Of a DNA stretch of 64,000 bases, positions 32,294 through 43,935 are shown piece by piece. The stretch's first letter is position 1, and each line of letters opens with the position of its first letter. The notes under the pieces were generated by a model, which saw only the letters and a list, made by a program, of their open reading frames with translations, made no database searches and was not told the DNA's origin. A program made the translations under genes and the position numbers. Origin of the DNA: Nectonema munidae (lineage: Eukaryota; Nematomorpha; Nectonematoida; Nectonematidae); assembly GCA_030549495.1 (NCBI GenBank), contig JAUIRK010000928.1:1005001-1069000 (forward strand), in the 5' to 3' direction.

Positions 32294-33280
32294 TAACCAA
32301 GGGGAAGATAGGATTTTCCAACGAAGACACAATATCATTGCGTTTTATTCAATCATCTGCATATAATTTCTCCATATTTTTCATATTCAAATAAAATACC
32401 TAAAGTTTTGTTATAGTTACTATTCGTCTTTACACCACAGGCGCCAAAAATAGAAACAAAATTTGAATTTGTTTTTTACTTTGTAGAATTCATTTATCTA
32501 AGACAAAGGCTATATTTTGACTTATAATAATGGTGAAAAGAAACAAATTTTTCACAAGACATATTTGAATTGTATAATAATAACTTATAAGATAATCAAT
32601 ATGAAGACTTAAGCATCTTCACCAATAAAAAATACGAATAAGCAATATAAAATACAATTACCTAAAAAATATAAAAGTAATAAAAATAACAGCTAACCAC
32701 CACGGAAGAAAAAATAGCAGCATGCGCAAGCAAGTTGTTTTCGTACGAAATTTGGCAGGGCGTGGAACGTGATGCTCTCAAGCCATCATACGCGACATTG
32801 GTGAAGTCAAATAAGGACACATTACATGCGCTATCTTCCTTCACACACACACACACAGAAGTGTCGATCAATACGATGGCCTATGATAACAACGACACAG
32901 TAATTTTGGCACGGCAGTGTGTGTCTCCTGGATGATACACGCTTATATATTTTATAAGCTAGATTCGAAGGCTGATGTTTTGTGAGATCATTTGTACATC
33001 TCGGTGCACTGACAATCAGTATAATAAATTATGCGCATATCCTTTCGTTTCGGTTGCCGGACTTCGTGCGATAAGAGTGTATATACTCTTATATAATTCA
33101 TGGAAGTTTCAGCGGCAAAATTTCGATACCCTCATCCTCCCCCTACCCCTCCTTTATAGTCGAGCCCAGAATTCTTTTTCCTTGTAATATGCATAATATT
33201 TATTAAATTTTAGTATTTTATCTTTGAGTGTCACAATGTTGCATTTTAAATGAGCTTTGACAGATAGTGTAGCTTTCGCC
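32294..33280. other. Non-coding stretch with a less AT-rich segment
   Basis: 32690-33140 is clearly richer in G+C than its surroundings and holds frames of about 66-70 codons on both strands plus a short (AC)n tract at about 32842-32856. No family is recognisable. It could be a first exon or promoter of an unseen gene, or simply unique intergenic DNA. Confidence 0.3.
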
Positions 33281-33281
33281 A

Positions 33282-33670
33282 AATTCCCAGTTTTCTCGGA
33301 ATTGTCCCAGTTTGTCCAAGTTTTTGGGAAATTGTTCTAGTTTTCTCGGAATTGTCAAAAATTTCTAAGAATTCTCGAATTTTTTCCAGGATTTCACAAG
33401 TTTTCAGAAAATTGTTGCAGTTTTACTGGAACTGGCAAATTTCATAGAATTGTCCAAAAATTGTCCCATTTTCTTCTAATCGTCTAAGTTTTCCCGTAGT
33501 CTCATCTTTTAGAAGTGTCGCAATTTTTACAAAATTAGCAACTTTTTCATAGAATTGCTTCAGTTTTTCGGAAATTATAAATATTTTCACATCTTAGTCC
33601 TAGAATTGTTCCCGTTTTCCAAAAATACTCAAAATTTTCCCAGAATTGTCCCGTTTTAGGTGAATTGTCA
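33282..33670 (+). repeat. Degenerate minisatellite, unit CAGTTTTCTCGGAATTGTC-like
   Basis: About twenty loosely spaced, diverged units of roughly 20 bases (CCCAGTTTTCTCGGAATTGT, CCAGAATTGTCCCGTTTT and so on) on the plus strand. High divergence between units implies an old array. Confidence 0.75.
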
Positions 33671-34209
33671 AAATTTAGAAATTTTTACTTTAGAAGAAGG
33701 TTCATCAGTCAAAAATTAATAGAAACATTTTGTACAATTTAGGTAAAAGAAAATGTTAAATAATTTAACTGAACTGAATAAAAACAATCAAAAATAATTT
33801 TAATATTTTTGAAGGAAAAAATTGAAAGAACGAATACTAAACATTTTAATTACATAACAAGTGTAGTTGCTATGCATCTCGGAGATAAAATGTTTTTAAA
33901 AGCCTAAAAAAATATAAAATTTTCATGTAAAAAATACCAACGAAGAAAAGCGTTCTTTCTATCGATAGAATACCATAAATTTCAAATAACATTTGCTTTT
34001 TCTTATATCTCAAATAATCTTAGGTATGTATCTGTTGTGAGGTATAAATGCGACTAACCAAAGTTTGGATATGATAAAAAAACAAACTGCTCTAGCTGAT
34101 CTTTGTTAAGATCGATTTTTAATTCGTTGATGCGCCTCGTTGAAAACAATGAAAACAAGAATGGTGCAATCTATCTATCTAAAATGCATTGATTTTCTGA
34201 AGCAGAGAG

Positions 34210-34236
34210 AGCAAATGAGTGTGTGTGTGTGTGTGT
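34210..34236 (+). repeat. (GT)n microsatellite
   Basis: A short pure GT run of about 9 units. Confidence 0.8.
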
Positions 34237-34549
34237 TGATTGATAGGAGCGTAAAAGCTGGTTTTTGGTAACATGTTGAAAGGAAACACAAATTTCAGTA
34301 AAATGAGAGATTAGATGATGAGAATATGCGTTGCGTTTGAGTGGATGGACTTGTATTCATATGGGTTTTCAGGCTATTTTTTGTATTTATAGCTATACTT
34401 GCATTTGAAAAAAATAAAGCATACACAATTAATCATATTAGATATTCAGGATATGAAAGAAATTCAAAACTTCAAATCAAAGAAGGCGCAATTATGGAAA
34501 GTATTAAATTAAAAGCACAGCAAAGTCTAGGTATTTGAAAGAATATTCA

Positions 34550-35340
34550 AAAACACAATGAATTTAACTCCGTTGTCTCCCCATTTTCAAATCAAGCACG
34601 GAGCAAATTTTATTATAAACAGCATCAAATTAAACACACCGAAAAGTGTACTAGTAATATGTAATTGATTATAGTGAATAAAATTATGATAGGGTAGTGG
34701 ATGTCTTTATCCTTTTGAGGGTTAGAAAAACTATAGTATACTATGGATACAATTATAAGAACTTATTGCATTTCTTCACTCTTTTGGGAGTTTAGAAGAT
34801 AATGGGTGAAAAATATAAGGGGTTTGCTCCCCGTGTCCAACACCTCTTGAGGTTATAGAAGATTTCAAAACGTGTGATGATGAGTTTTAAAACTCAATAT
34901 ATGAAATCGTTGTCTCCCCTGTTATTACATCAAATCATACATGGAGGAAATTTTATATAAAATGGTTGAGTGGATCAAATTATGAAAAGTTTTTAATGTT
35001 TTCATACTTTTGAGAGTGCAGAAGATTATACTAGATAAAATTATAAGAATGTATTGGATTTCTTCATTCTTTTGTGAGTTTAGAAGATAATCAGTAAAAA
35101 TTATTATCTTGAAAAATGAATTAACCGTAACTCAGTCATTAAATATGAAAGTATCTTTATAAACTTGGAATGAGGAATTAAAAACAGTATAAATTGAAAC
35201 TTGAAAACAAACAATATTTTTAACTAACCAATATAAACTCTCGAATGCACTAGGTAATGTATAGAGGTTATTTAATTTAAACTTGAAGGGTAACAATAAA
35301 TTTAATGTTATTTGGAAGACATTCCTAATCATCAAAATAA
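34550..35340 (+). repeat. Diverged repeat units with GTTGTCTCCCC module
   Basis: GTTGTCTCCCC followed by a similar AT-rich unit appears at about 34573 and 34910. 'TTTCTTCA[C/T]TCTTTTG[G/T]GAG' occurs at about 34772 and 35064. The same GTCTCCCC word recurs at 39.5, 40.56, 43.9, 52.56, 52.82 and 52.95 kb, linking these stretches into one old repeat family. Confidence 0.5.
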
Positions 35341-35845
35341 ATGTTTTTTTAAATAAATCAAAAAAAGTAATCCTTAGTGGAAAATTTTTTAACCAAATTT
35401 TGAATTGAAATTATAGAAAAATCTTTATAATGGAAAAAATTATAATGGATTCACTCTCATGTTCCTCTTTATATTAATGAAGATATTGAACCATATCACG
35501 AAGGAGTTTTCAAACTTATCATTTAAAATCAGTACCGATTTTTAAGCCATCCTATATATTTTTCCCCCTAATAAAGTTTAAATTATAAATTTAAAGAATA
35601 GAAAAAAATTGATAAAATCTTACATAACGAATAGATGTCAAAAATTTTTAATAGTACGTTAAAAACAAATTATTATTTGATTTCATAAATTTCAAAAACG
35701 TAATAAATATAATTACTTCATATTCTATAAACCATTTTATATATTTTTTTAATAATGCCAAACATAAAAATGTTGATTTTCTCTAAATCATTTTTAAATA
35801 TGCTTAGTAATTACAGAACATCAAAATAAAAAAAAAAGTTATTAA

Positions 35846-36128
35846 CCCATTTACGACCAATGTTCCTATTTTGGAACATAAGTAATTTCATCTTCGTCTG
35901 CTTTTTTCAATGACTTTGAATATAAATCGTCTGCGTTTTTTAGAAATCGTCTGCGTTTTTTAGATATCGTCTGCTTTGCTTGGTCTTAACCCATTTAAGA
36001 CCAAGCAAAGCAGACGATATCTAAAAAAACGCAGACGATTTATATTCAAAGTCATTGAAAAAAGCAGACGAAGATGAAATTACTTATGTTCCAAAATAGG
36101 AACATTGGTCGTAAATGGGTTAAATGGG
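35846..36128. mobile_element. TTAA MITE copy 1, interrupted by copy 2
   Basis: The outer element is bounded by TTAA at 35842-35845 and 36129-36132, with ends CCCATTTACGACC and GGTC[TTAA]ATGGG. Its own right end contains an internal TTAA, and copy 2 sits exactly there (TTAA at 35986-35989 and 36120-36123). Copy 1 is 149 bp without the insert; compared with the 130-bp copies it has one extra AAATCGTCTGCGTTTTTTAG-type unit. Confidence 0.9.
35990..36119 (-). mobile_element. TTAA MITE copy 2, inserted inverted into copy 1
   Basis: A 130-bp copy in reverse orientation, flanked by perfect TTAA duplications. Its body is nearly identical to copies 1, 3 and 4, so the pair forms a long hairpin-capable palindrome. 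It carries GCAGACGA motifs, the inverse of TCGTCTGC. Confidence 0.9.
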
Positions 36129-36343
36129 TTAACATCAATGCAATACATTTTTTGTTGTGGTGTGTAATCAATGGTGAAATTAATATTAAAGTAAGAAATT
36201 GTTTTACTTAACATTTTAATGAATAAATATTAAAAAATAGTTTACACATTCAAATTCTGTAAACAATTTGCATAAGCTTTTGATGTGTTATTTGACATGA
36301 TTCGATCTAACATTAGGAACATTTGGGTCGTTGTATACTTTAA

Positions 36344-36473
36344 CCCATTTACGACCAATGTTCCTATTTTGGAACATAAGTAATTTCATCTTCTTCTGCT
36401 TTTTTCAATGACTTTGAATATAAATCGTCTGCGTTTTTTTAGATATCGTCTGCTTTGCTTGGTCTTAAATGGG
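36344..36473 (+). mobile_element. TTAA MITE copy 3
   Basis: 130 bp between TTAA at 36340-36343 and 36474-36477. Ends CCCATTTACGACC and GGTCTTAAATGGG. An internal palindrome TGTTCCTATTTTGGAACA and TCGTCTGC repeats are present. Confidence 0.9.
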
Positions 36474-36477
36474 TTAA

Positions 36478-36607
36478 CCCATTTACGACCAATGTTCCTA
36501 TTTTGGAACATAAGTAATTTCATCTTCGTCTGCTTTTTTCAATGACTTTGAATATAAATCGTCTGCGTTTTTTTAGATATCGTCTGCTTTGCTTGGTCTT
36601 AAATGGG
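36478..36607 (+). mobile_element. TTAA MITE copy 4, sharing a TTAA with copy 3
   Basis: 130 bp between TTAA at 36474-36477 (shared) and 36608-36611. Almost identical to copy 3 and in the same direction, so one copy inserted into the target duplication of the other. Confidence 0.9.
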
Positions 36608-36619
36608 TTAAATAAGAAT

Positions 36620-37710
36620 AATAATCGGTAATAATAAGGTAGATAAGAACAAGTTCTAATATTTTTCATAATGAGTTGTTTTAGCGAGGAAAAAGTTATG
36701 AATAGAATGTCAAAAACACATTATTTAAGCAAAAGTAGAATAGCAAAAAGAAAAGGTTGTCTTTTGATTTTGAAAGTTATGAAAGTTTTTAAAAAGGCAT
36801 TAATAAAGTGATAAAAGAATAAATTGACCTCTACTGACCCCTAAAATAAAAACTATCCTTTTATTTTTAGTTATATAAAAGTATATGGGTAACCATAAAA
36901 CTTATAATATTAATAAATTCAACTCAATTTTCTTTTAAAAATTGAAAAGAAGTCCAAAAATATTCTAATTTAACCTTAAATGACCCTCAAAATGTGGAAG
37001 TGTTCAGCATGTAAAAATTGATCCTCTCTGACCCTTAAAAAGTAAAAGGATTTTTTAATGGTCTTTTTTTAACGTAAAGTATAGGAAAACTATTTTAAGT
37101 TATTAATATTTGAAGGTGGAAAAACAACAATGTAAAATCGGAAAGTTAATTTCGGTTTTTATTTCAAATAAAAAAGTGGACTGACCCTTAAACGAATATC
37201 AAATTATTAAGTGACTTTTATCAATGTATATAAAATATCAAAAAACTTTCTTAAATTTGAAAAGATGAGTTTAGAATAGTATAAATCGAGGCTAGAAAAC
37301 AAGATAATATTTTTAACTACCCAATATAAATACTCGAAAAATGTTGGGTAATACAGGGGTCATTTAATTTTAACTTCGTGTCTAGCAATATATGTTATAG
37401 GTACTTAGAAAGCTTTCCAAATTAGTTTCATGTCAAAAGATTGCGTTATTTTCTTTAAAAAACTAATCAAAACTCGTATTTTTACTGTTACGTTTTTCAG
37501 CCAAATTTTGCATTGAAAGTATAAGGAGATCCTTAAAATTTGTCCTATTACTAAAATTTTTTTTAATTAAAATATGCCTGTATCTCTATTTGCAGAAATT
37601 AAAGATATTACATTATATATTTTTTTTAATTAACAAATCTTCGAAATCGTGTGCCTAAAAAAGTCGCCATTTATATATGCGTAAGGAAGTAGGTAAGTAT
37701 ATCTATATAT
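36620..37710. repeat. Old AT-rich repeat zone with CTGACCC words
   Basis: CTACTGACCC or TCTGACCC followed by TAAAA-rich words occurs at about 36836, 37026 and 37185. The same word pair occurs at 42750 and 43095 (ACTGACCCATAAAAAGTAAA). No gene. Confidence 0.4.
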
Positions 37711-39190
37711 CAGGGGCGCACATCCTCAAAATTATTGGGGGCGAATTTTTTTGTTGCAATTTTCAAAATTAATGGTCTGGAAATACCACTGGAGAACAAA
37801 TATTCAAGCAAACCTTTAGAATATAGTGCATACAGCGCATACGTGAATTTATAAGACTACTTTATATTTTTTTTACAAAATTGATGAAATTTAAAAACTA
37901 TACTTCCAGCGAAAAGTTTTAATTAAATTTGCATACCGCATATACACTAGTTTAAAAAAAATCCAAAATTGTTGGGGGCGAATAGGCTTTTCAATTGAAA
38001 ATGAAGTAGTCTATCAGGCACACTATAGGAATTGGTGAAAGGATGATATTTGATTGATAGAGAAAACAACTGAAAACAAATGACTGAAGGTTGGAGAGTT
38101 TTATATGAGTGAATGTAGTCTGAAGTAAAAGAGACTACTAGACACCCTGTGATGTTTATATGAAAAAATGTGTTTAATTCAGGTGCGCACATCCTTGAAA
38201 TTATTGGAGGGGCGGAGTTTCAAGCGTCTTCCAAAAAAGACAACAAATTTTTCTGAATTCCTACTCCTCTCTTGTCTATTCTATTTCATTCTTAATTAAA
38301 CTTAATGTAGACTTTAACCCCCGCCCTATTAAGCTTAAAGTCAACAATGAATGAGGACTTATATATAACTCCTTCTTTCTTCCTTCAAATAGATGCGCAC
38401 CATCTCCAAATTATGTGTAGAAAGTGGGTAAAGATATCAATTAACAATAAAAAAATTGGAAATTTTATTAAATGAAAAAAATCACATTAATTTTCAGTTG
38501 TTCCTTCTTCCTAAAAAAATGTAAAACAGAACTAAAGTTAGAAAACTTGGTATTAAAATTTTTGTGTATAAGAATAAGTGTAAGTTATTTAGACTCTCAA
38601 AAAAGGGTATAAAATAATGATAAAATTGTGCAAAAAAAATCAAACAATAAATTAAGATTGCATTACTTCATTTTTCTCAGCATCATTCAAAAGTAGTTTA
38701 AAAGCTAAATTGGTGCAAGCTACAAAAATCTACAAAAAGTAAAATAACTTTTAACATTTTGCAATGATTTGCCTTTTATAATAAATTTTAAGGAAAAAAA
38801 GTCCATCAAAAAAAAATATAGAGCTTCAACAAAAACTAAAAATTTTACAGCATAACTTAAGTTTTTGAAAACTAATTTGACGTATCCCCTACAGCAGCGT
38901 TTTTCAAACTGTGGGTCCCGACCCTTCATTGGGTCGCGTGAAAAATAAAATGGGTCGTGACAAAAAGAAAGGAAATCAAGAGAGAGCAAAGTGAAGAAAA
39001 TCAAAAAGTATTAATATTTTATTCATACAAATATATGAAACAATGTGCAAATCATAAAAAAAAATACCTATATAAATTGTCGGTGCTGAATAAATGAACC
39101 TAGTGATCAGAGTTGTTTTTTACACCTAGGTATTATGGGTCGCGATGCAAACTGTGCTTCTTGCCTCGCCCCCTCGGATGTGCGCTCCTG
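37711..39190. mobile_element. Compound hAT-type element of the CAGGGGCGCACATCC family
   Basis: Begins CAGGGGCGCACATCC (37711) and ends GGATGTGCGCTCCTG (39190). Flanks of 8 bp are identical, ctatatat, though this sequence is simple. Inside, left-end-like sequence recurs at 38181 (CAGGTGCGCACATCC) and a TGCGCACCATCTCC word near 38393, so the element has grown by nesting or duplication. No transposase frame survives. A second hAT family lies within it at 38895-39165. Confidence 0.7.
38895..39165. mobile_element. Nested hAT fragment, left end CAGCGTTTTTCAAACTG
   Basis: A left terminus with GTGGGTCCCGACCC, then GGGTCGCG/GGGTCGTG words. The body matches 31285-31440, but the right terminus is missing where it meets the outer element's end. 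Confidence 0.65.
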
Positions 39191-39366
39191 CTATATATAG
39201 CTTCCAGCTGATAAAAATTTTGATCATCATAACTTTTAAATTTTTCTGAAATTTAATACATTTTATATCTAGCACCCTATTAGAAAATATGCAAATTTTC
39301 ATTGGAAGTTGGTTTTCTGGGGTTCATCAAAAAAATCAAAACTTTATTATTTAGATATATACATAT

Positions 39367-40747
39367 TATCTCCAACCCGTATATTACGATGATTCTTCTC
39401 CAACCTGTATTCTACGATGATTCATCTCCAACCTGTATACTACGATGATTTCTATTCCATGTACAAATAACTAGGGAGACAATGTTCAACTTTCTGTTCA
39501 CATTCTGCTAGATGTAAGATTTGATATACCTCATTCGGGGAGACGATGCCACATAAGTTATTACCTATATACATTATACCTGTATACTACGATGGTTCAT
39601 CTCCAACCTGTATACCGCGATAATTCATATCAAAGAATCGAAAAATATTCTTTAAAAAATCAAAAATATCAAACTTTCTGTTCATATTTTGCTACCTCAT
39701 ACGATGTTACAAAAGTTATTACCTATACTTTGCAATTTGCACGATTTTAAATATTATATTTGTCAAATAATCAAAATAAAATTCTGTAATCAAAGAATCG
39801 AAAAATATTCTTTAAAAAATCAAAAAATATCAAACTTTCTGTTCATATTTTGCTACCTCATACGATGTTACAAAAGTTATTACCTATACTTTTCAATTTG
39901 CACGATTTTAAATATTATATTTGTCAAATAATCAAAATAAAATTCTGTAATCAAAGAATCGAAAAATGTTCAAATCAAAAAATATTTATTCTTTTTAAAT
40001 ATATCGTTGGATCCCCTTACTTTTAAAATTGAAAGATAAAGCTAGTCTTTAATAATTAATTTTTATCAAATTATGCACATACGAAACTAAAAGTAAGGGG
40101 AGCCAACGATATATTTAAAAAGAATAAATATTTTTTGATTTGAACATTTTTCGATTCTTTGATTACAGAATTTTATTTTGATTATTTGACAAATATAATA
40201 TTTAAAATCGTGCAAATTGAAAAGTATAGGTAATAACTTTTGTAACATCGTATGAGGTAGCAAAATATGAACAGAAAGTTTGATATTTTTTGATTTTTTA
40301 AAGAATATTTTTCGATTCTTTGATTACAGAATTTTATTTTGATTATTTGACAAATATAATATTTAAAATCGTGCAAATTGCAAAGTATAGGTAATAACTT
40401 TTGTAACATCGTATGAGGTAGCAAAATATGAACAGAAAGTTTGATATTTTTGATTTTTTAAAGAATATTTTTCGATTCTTTGATATGAATTATCGCGGTA
40501 TACAGGTTGGAGATGAACCATCGTAGTATACAGGTATAATGTATATAGGTAATAACTTATGTGGCATCGTCTCCCCGAATGAGGTATATCAAATCTTACA
40601 TCTAGCAGAATGTGAACAGAAAGTTGAACATTGTCTCCCTAGTTATTTGTACATGGAATAGAAATCATCGTAGTATACAGGTTGGAGATGAATCATCGTA
40701 GAATACAGGTTGGAGAAGAATCATCGTAATATACGGGTTGGAGATAA
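39367..40747. repeat. 1.38-kb near-perfect palindrome
   Basis: Left arm about 39367-40026, right arm about 40087-40747, with a spacer of about 60 bases between. The arms are almost identical in inverted order; one visible difference is GGATCCCC versus GGCTCCCC at the inner edge. Each arm contains a 28-base unit (ATCATCGTAGTATACAGG followed by TTGGAGATGA) repeated several times, the GGGGAGACGATG module, and an internal direct duplication of about 150 bases. As a result, identical 80-codon open frames appear on both strands (39689-39931 and 40182-40424); these follow from the symmetry and are not genes. Confidence 0.92.
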
Positions 40748-40786
40748 CACGCAAGTTGTCTACCCGCGTTCAACCGTACAGGTTAT

Positions 40787-40960
40787 GAGAATATATCATT
40801 ACATATTAGAGAAGAGTTTTCTAAACTCTTTATACTGAAAAAATATTTCTTCAATATACAAATAAATTTAGATGAGAATATATCATTACATATTAGAGAA
40901 GAGTTTTCTAAACTCTTTATACTGAAAAAATATTTCTTCAATATACAAATAAATTTAGAT
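40787..40960 (+). repeat. Tandem duplication, 87-bp period
   Basis: GAGAATATATCATTACATAT and the following 67 bases occur at 40787-40873 and again from 40874. Because 87 is divisible by three, a short open frame on the minus strand shows the same 29-residue block twice; no protein is inferred. Confidence 0.9.
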
Positions 40961-41952
40961 TCTGAAAGTAGAGTCGCTTTATAATTGGGCTGGAAATTGT
41001 CACAGAATATAGGTAAAAATTTGTCCAAATGAAAAAAGCTTTAGTTTAAAATGCATCCCTTATCTCCTTAAATTTAATGCAGTAAACAATAATAAAAATA
41101 ATATTTATCCAAAACATATTTTTTCGAATCAAGGTGTAAATCAAACCCGCATTTAAATTTTGGTTGATTAATTCAAAATCTACAAATAAATTTAGATTCT
41201 GAGAGTAGAGTCGCTTTATAATTGTGTTAGAAATTATCACATAATATAGGTAAAAATTTGTCCAAATGAAAGGAGCTTTAGTTTAAAATGCATCCCTTAT
41301 AAAGGTTGTATCTAATCTAAATAAAAGTAAACTATGATTATCCAACAAAACTCATTATTTCTTCAATGTGGATGTCGAAAATTATAATTATTTTATAAAA
41401 ATATAGAAATAAATTTAGGATTAAAGTGAAAAAAAAATAAATTCATGAGATTACTTATTGATAAAAATTGATTAAAACACATATTTTGATCTATTTATCT
41501 TCTTTTAAAAATTTATATGCAATGAACAATAATAAAATAATATTTATCCAAAACATATTTTTTTCGAATCAAAGTGTAAATCAAACCCGCACTTCAAAAG
41601 AAGTAAAAAACTAATGTTAATATATAAAAAACTGAAAAATAAAATGATTTTATAAAAATCTAAAAATTAATAGTGGACTACGATTATCCAACAAAACTTG
41701 TACATTCGGATCTACATTTATCACTTCAAAAATAATTTTAAATTTATTAGAAAAAGATTATACTGACCAATAAAAAAACGAAGGTTAATTTATTAAAAAA
41801 ATGGAAAAACTAATACTATTTTATAAAAATCTACAAATAAATTTAGATTCTGAGAGTAGAGTCGCTTTATAATTGTGCTGGAAATTGTCACATAATATAG
41901 GTAAAAAATTGTCATAATGAAAGGAGCTTTAGTTTAAAATGCATCCCTTATC
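40945..41952 (+). repeat. Three dispersed copies of a 120-bp unit
   Basis: The unit from TACAAATAAATTTAGATTCT through GTAGAGTCGCTTTATAATTG to GTTTAAAATGCATCCCTTAT occurs at about 40945-41064, 41181-41300 and 41832-41951, with a few differences. Between copies, shared sequence such as TATTTATCCAAAACATAT (41104 and 41542) shows that larger segments were duplicated too. Confidence 0.85.
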
Positions 41953-42185
41953 TGCTAATTAATGGTATGAAACCCATGGAAAATAAAAACAGTAAAATGG
42001 CATTTCTTAAGTACTTATGATATAAGTAATGTATTCTGAAAGGCCATAAAAAATACTTTAATTTGGTATATCGCATGATGCATTTTGTAGAGAAATGTGA
42101 AAGTTATAAGCGTTTTAATATTTGACTAAGATTTAAGCTAGGAACACTACAAATAAACTAAGCGTACACTAGCCCGATAAAATAA

Positions 42186-42703
42186 ACCACACACGCGTGC
42201 TAAAGATGTGGTGAAGCGTATGTGAGATAAGAATTCACTGCGCTCACAAACGCGTAATGCAACATGTGTTCATCTTTCTTCGCATAGTTATGCTCTAAAA
42301 TCAATCAATAATGTGATTTATTCTTCGCACACTGTCGGTATAAATATAACGAATGCCCTTCGTTAAAAATTAGAAAGGTTGTATCTAAACTAAATAAAAG
42401 TAGACTACGATTATCCAACAAAACTCGTACATTCAATCGGCAAAACCACACACGCGTGCTAAAGATGTGGTGAAGCGTATGTGAGATAAGAATTCACTGC
42501 GCTCACAAACGCGTAATGCAAAATGTGTTCATCTTTCTTCGCATAATTATGCTCTAAAATCAATCAATAATGTGATTTATTCTTCGCACACTGTCGGTAT
42601 AATTTTTAACGAATGCCCTTCGTTAAAAATTAGAAAGGTTGTATCTAAACTAAATAAAAGTAGACTACGATTATCAAACAAAACTCTTACATTTAATCGA
42701 CAT
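42186..42703 (+). repeat. 259-bp direct tandem duplication
   Basis: ACCACACACGCGTGCTAAAG starts at 42186 and again at 42445, and the copies stay nearly identical to their ends. One difference is TATAAATATAACGAATG versus TATAATTTTTAACGAATG. High identity suggests a recent event. Confidence 0.92.
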
Positions 42704-43385
42704 TTTTCACTTGAAAAAAAATTTAAAATTTATTAGAAAAATATTATACTGACCTCTACTGACCCATAAAAAAGTAAAAAATATATATTAATTTTCGACA
42801 GTTTTATTTAACTATGACATTTTAAAATGTTAAAACCCATATTCTACCTTTGTGAATATAAAATTTTGAAGAAATAATATATAAACTCATCACGTTAATT
42901 ATTGGTATTTTTTGAAACTAGATAAAAGTTGACTGACCTCACATAAAAGCGGATTTTGAAAAAATACAAATATATTTATTTGTAAAACCTAGCGTATTTT
43001 ACCCACAAAGAGTATAGCTTCAAATCTTGTACATTCGATCAACATTTTTCACTTCAAAAATAATTTTAAATTTATTAGAAAAACATTATACTGACCTATA
43101 CTACTGACCCATAAAAAGTAAAAAATATATATTAATTTTCGACAGTTTTCTTTAACTATGAAATTTTAAAATGTGAAAAATCATATTTTACCTTTGTGAA
43201 TATAAAATATTCAAAAAATATTTTATAAATTAAGAACGTTAATTATTATTGGTATTTTTTGAAACTAGATAAAACTTGACTGACCTCACATAAAAGCAGA
43301 TTTTGGAAAAATAAAAATATATTTATTTGTATAACCTAGCCTATGTTAACCACAAAGAGTATACCTTTCCAATGACACCATTTTC
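42701..43385 (+). repeat. 342-bp direct tandem duplication
   Basis: CATTTTTCACTT starts at 42701 and 43043. Both units carry ACTGACCCATAAAAA, ATTAATTTTCGACAG, TGACTGACCTCACATAAAAG and CACAAAGAGTATA in the same order. More diverged than the adjacent 259-bp pair. Confidence 0.88.
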
Positions 43386-43639
43386 ATTTAATTTTTTTTA
43401 AAAAAAGACACATTATGCTTAAACAAAAAGGTGGTCCGTAATTTTTTCAAAAATTTAGACAAAATTTTTCGAAGTAATGTCCATTTATTAAAATTTTTTA
43501 AAACTTTTGCAAAAATAAATTATTCTAGAGTATGTAGCAAACGATTAGCTTTCTAATGATATATATATCATGAAAAAGAAATATTGAAAAACAGTTGAAT
43601 TCTTTCTTCAAATCAAACAAGTAAAAATTTCCAAAAAGT

Positions 43640-43644
43640 AGTAT

Positions 43645-43676
<32 letters not shown>

Positions 43677-43685
43677 TTATTATAT
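43640..43685 (+). repeat. (GTA)n/(TTA)n microsatellite
   Basis: About nine AGT units followed by four ATT units. Confidence 0.85.
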
Positions 43686-43935
43686 ATTACATAAACATTT
43701 CAACCAATCATATAGTTTTTATGAAATAAAACTGCAATTTCAAAGTTAAATTTTTTGAACTTTTAGGTAGAATTTTTGAAATGTGGCTTTCAATATGTAT
43801 GTAAAATATTTTTTGAAAATTTTTATTTTAAGTATATTTTTTAAGCATTTTACGATTTACACATTTAAATATATAATAAGGCTGGCAAGTTTTGCGAGTT
43901 GTCTCCCCGGAGGTATTGCCAGACCTCTGACATAC
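43686..43935 (-). repeat. Inverted partner of 52548-52785
   Basis: From TACATAAACATTTCAACC through to TTGTCTCCCCGGAGGT and TGCCAGACCTCTGA this is the reverse complement of 52545-52787 with scattered differences. The palindromic GGTCTGGCAAG...CTTGCCAGACC end is degraded here. Confidence 0.85.

Noticed and set aside
39689-40424. Two identical 80-codon frames on opposite strands
   Set aside because: They mirror each other because of the palindrome; the sequence is AT-rich and without family signature.
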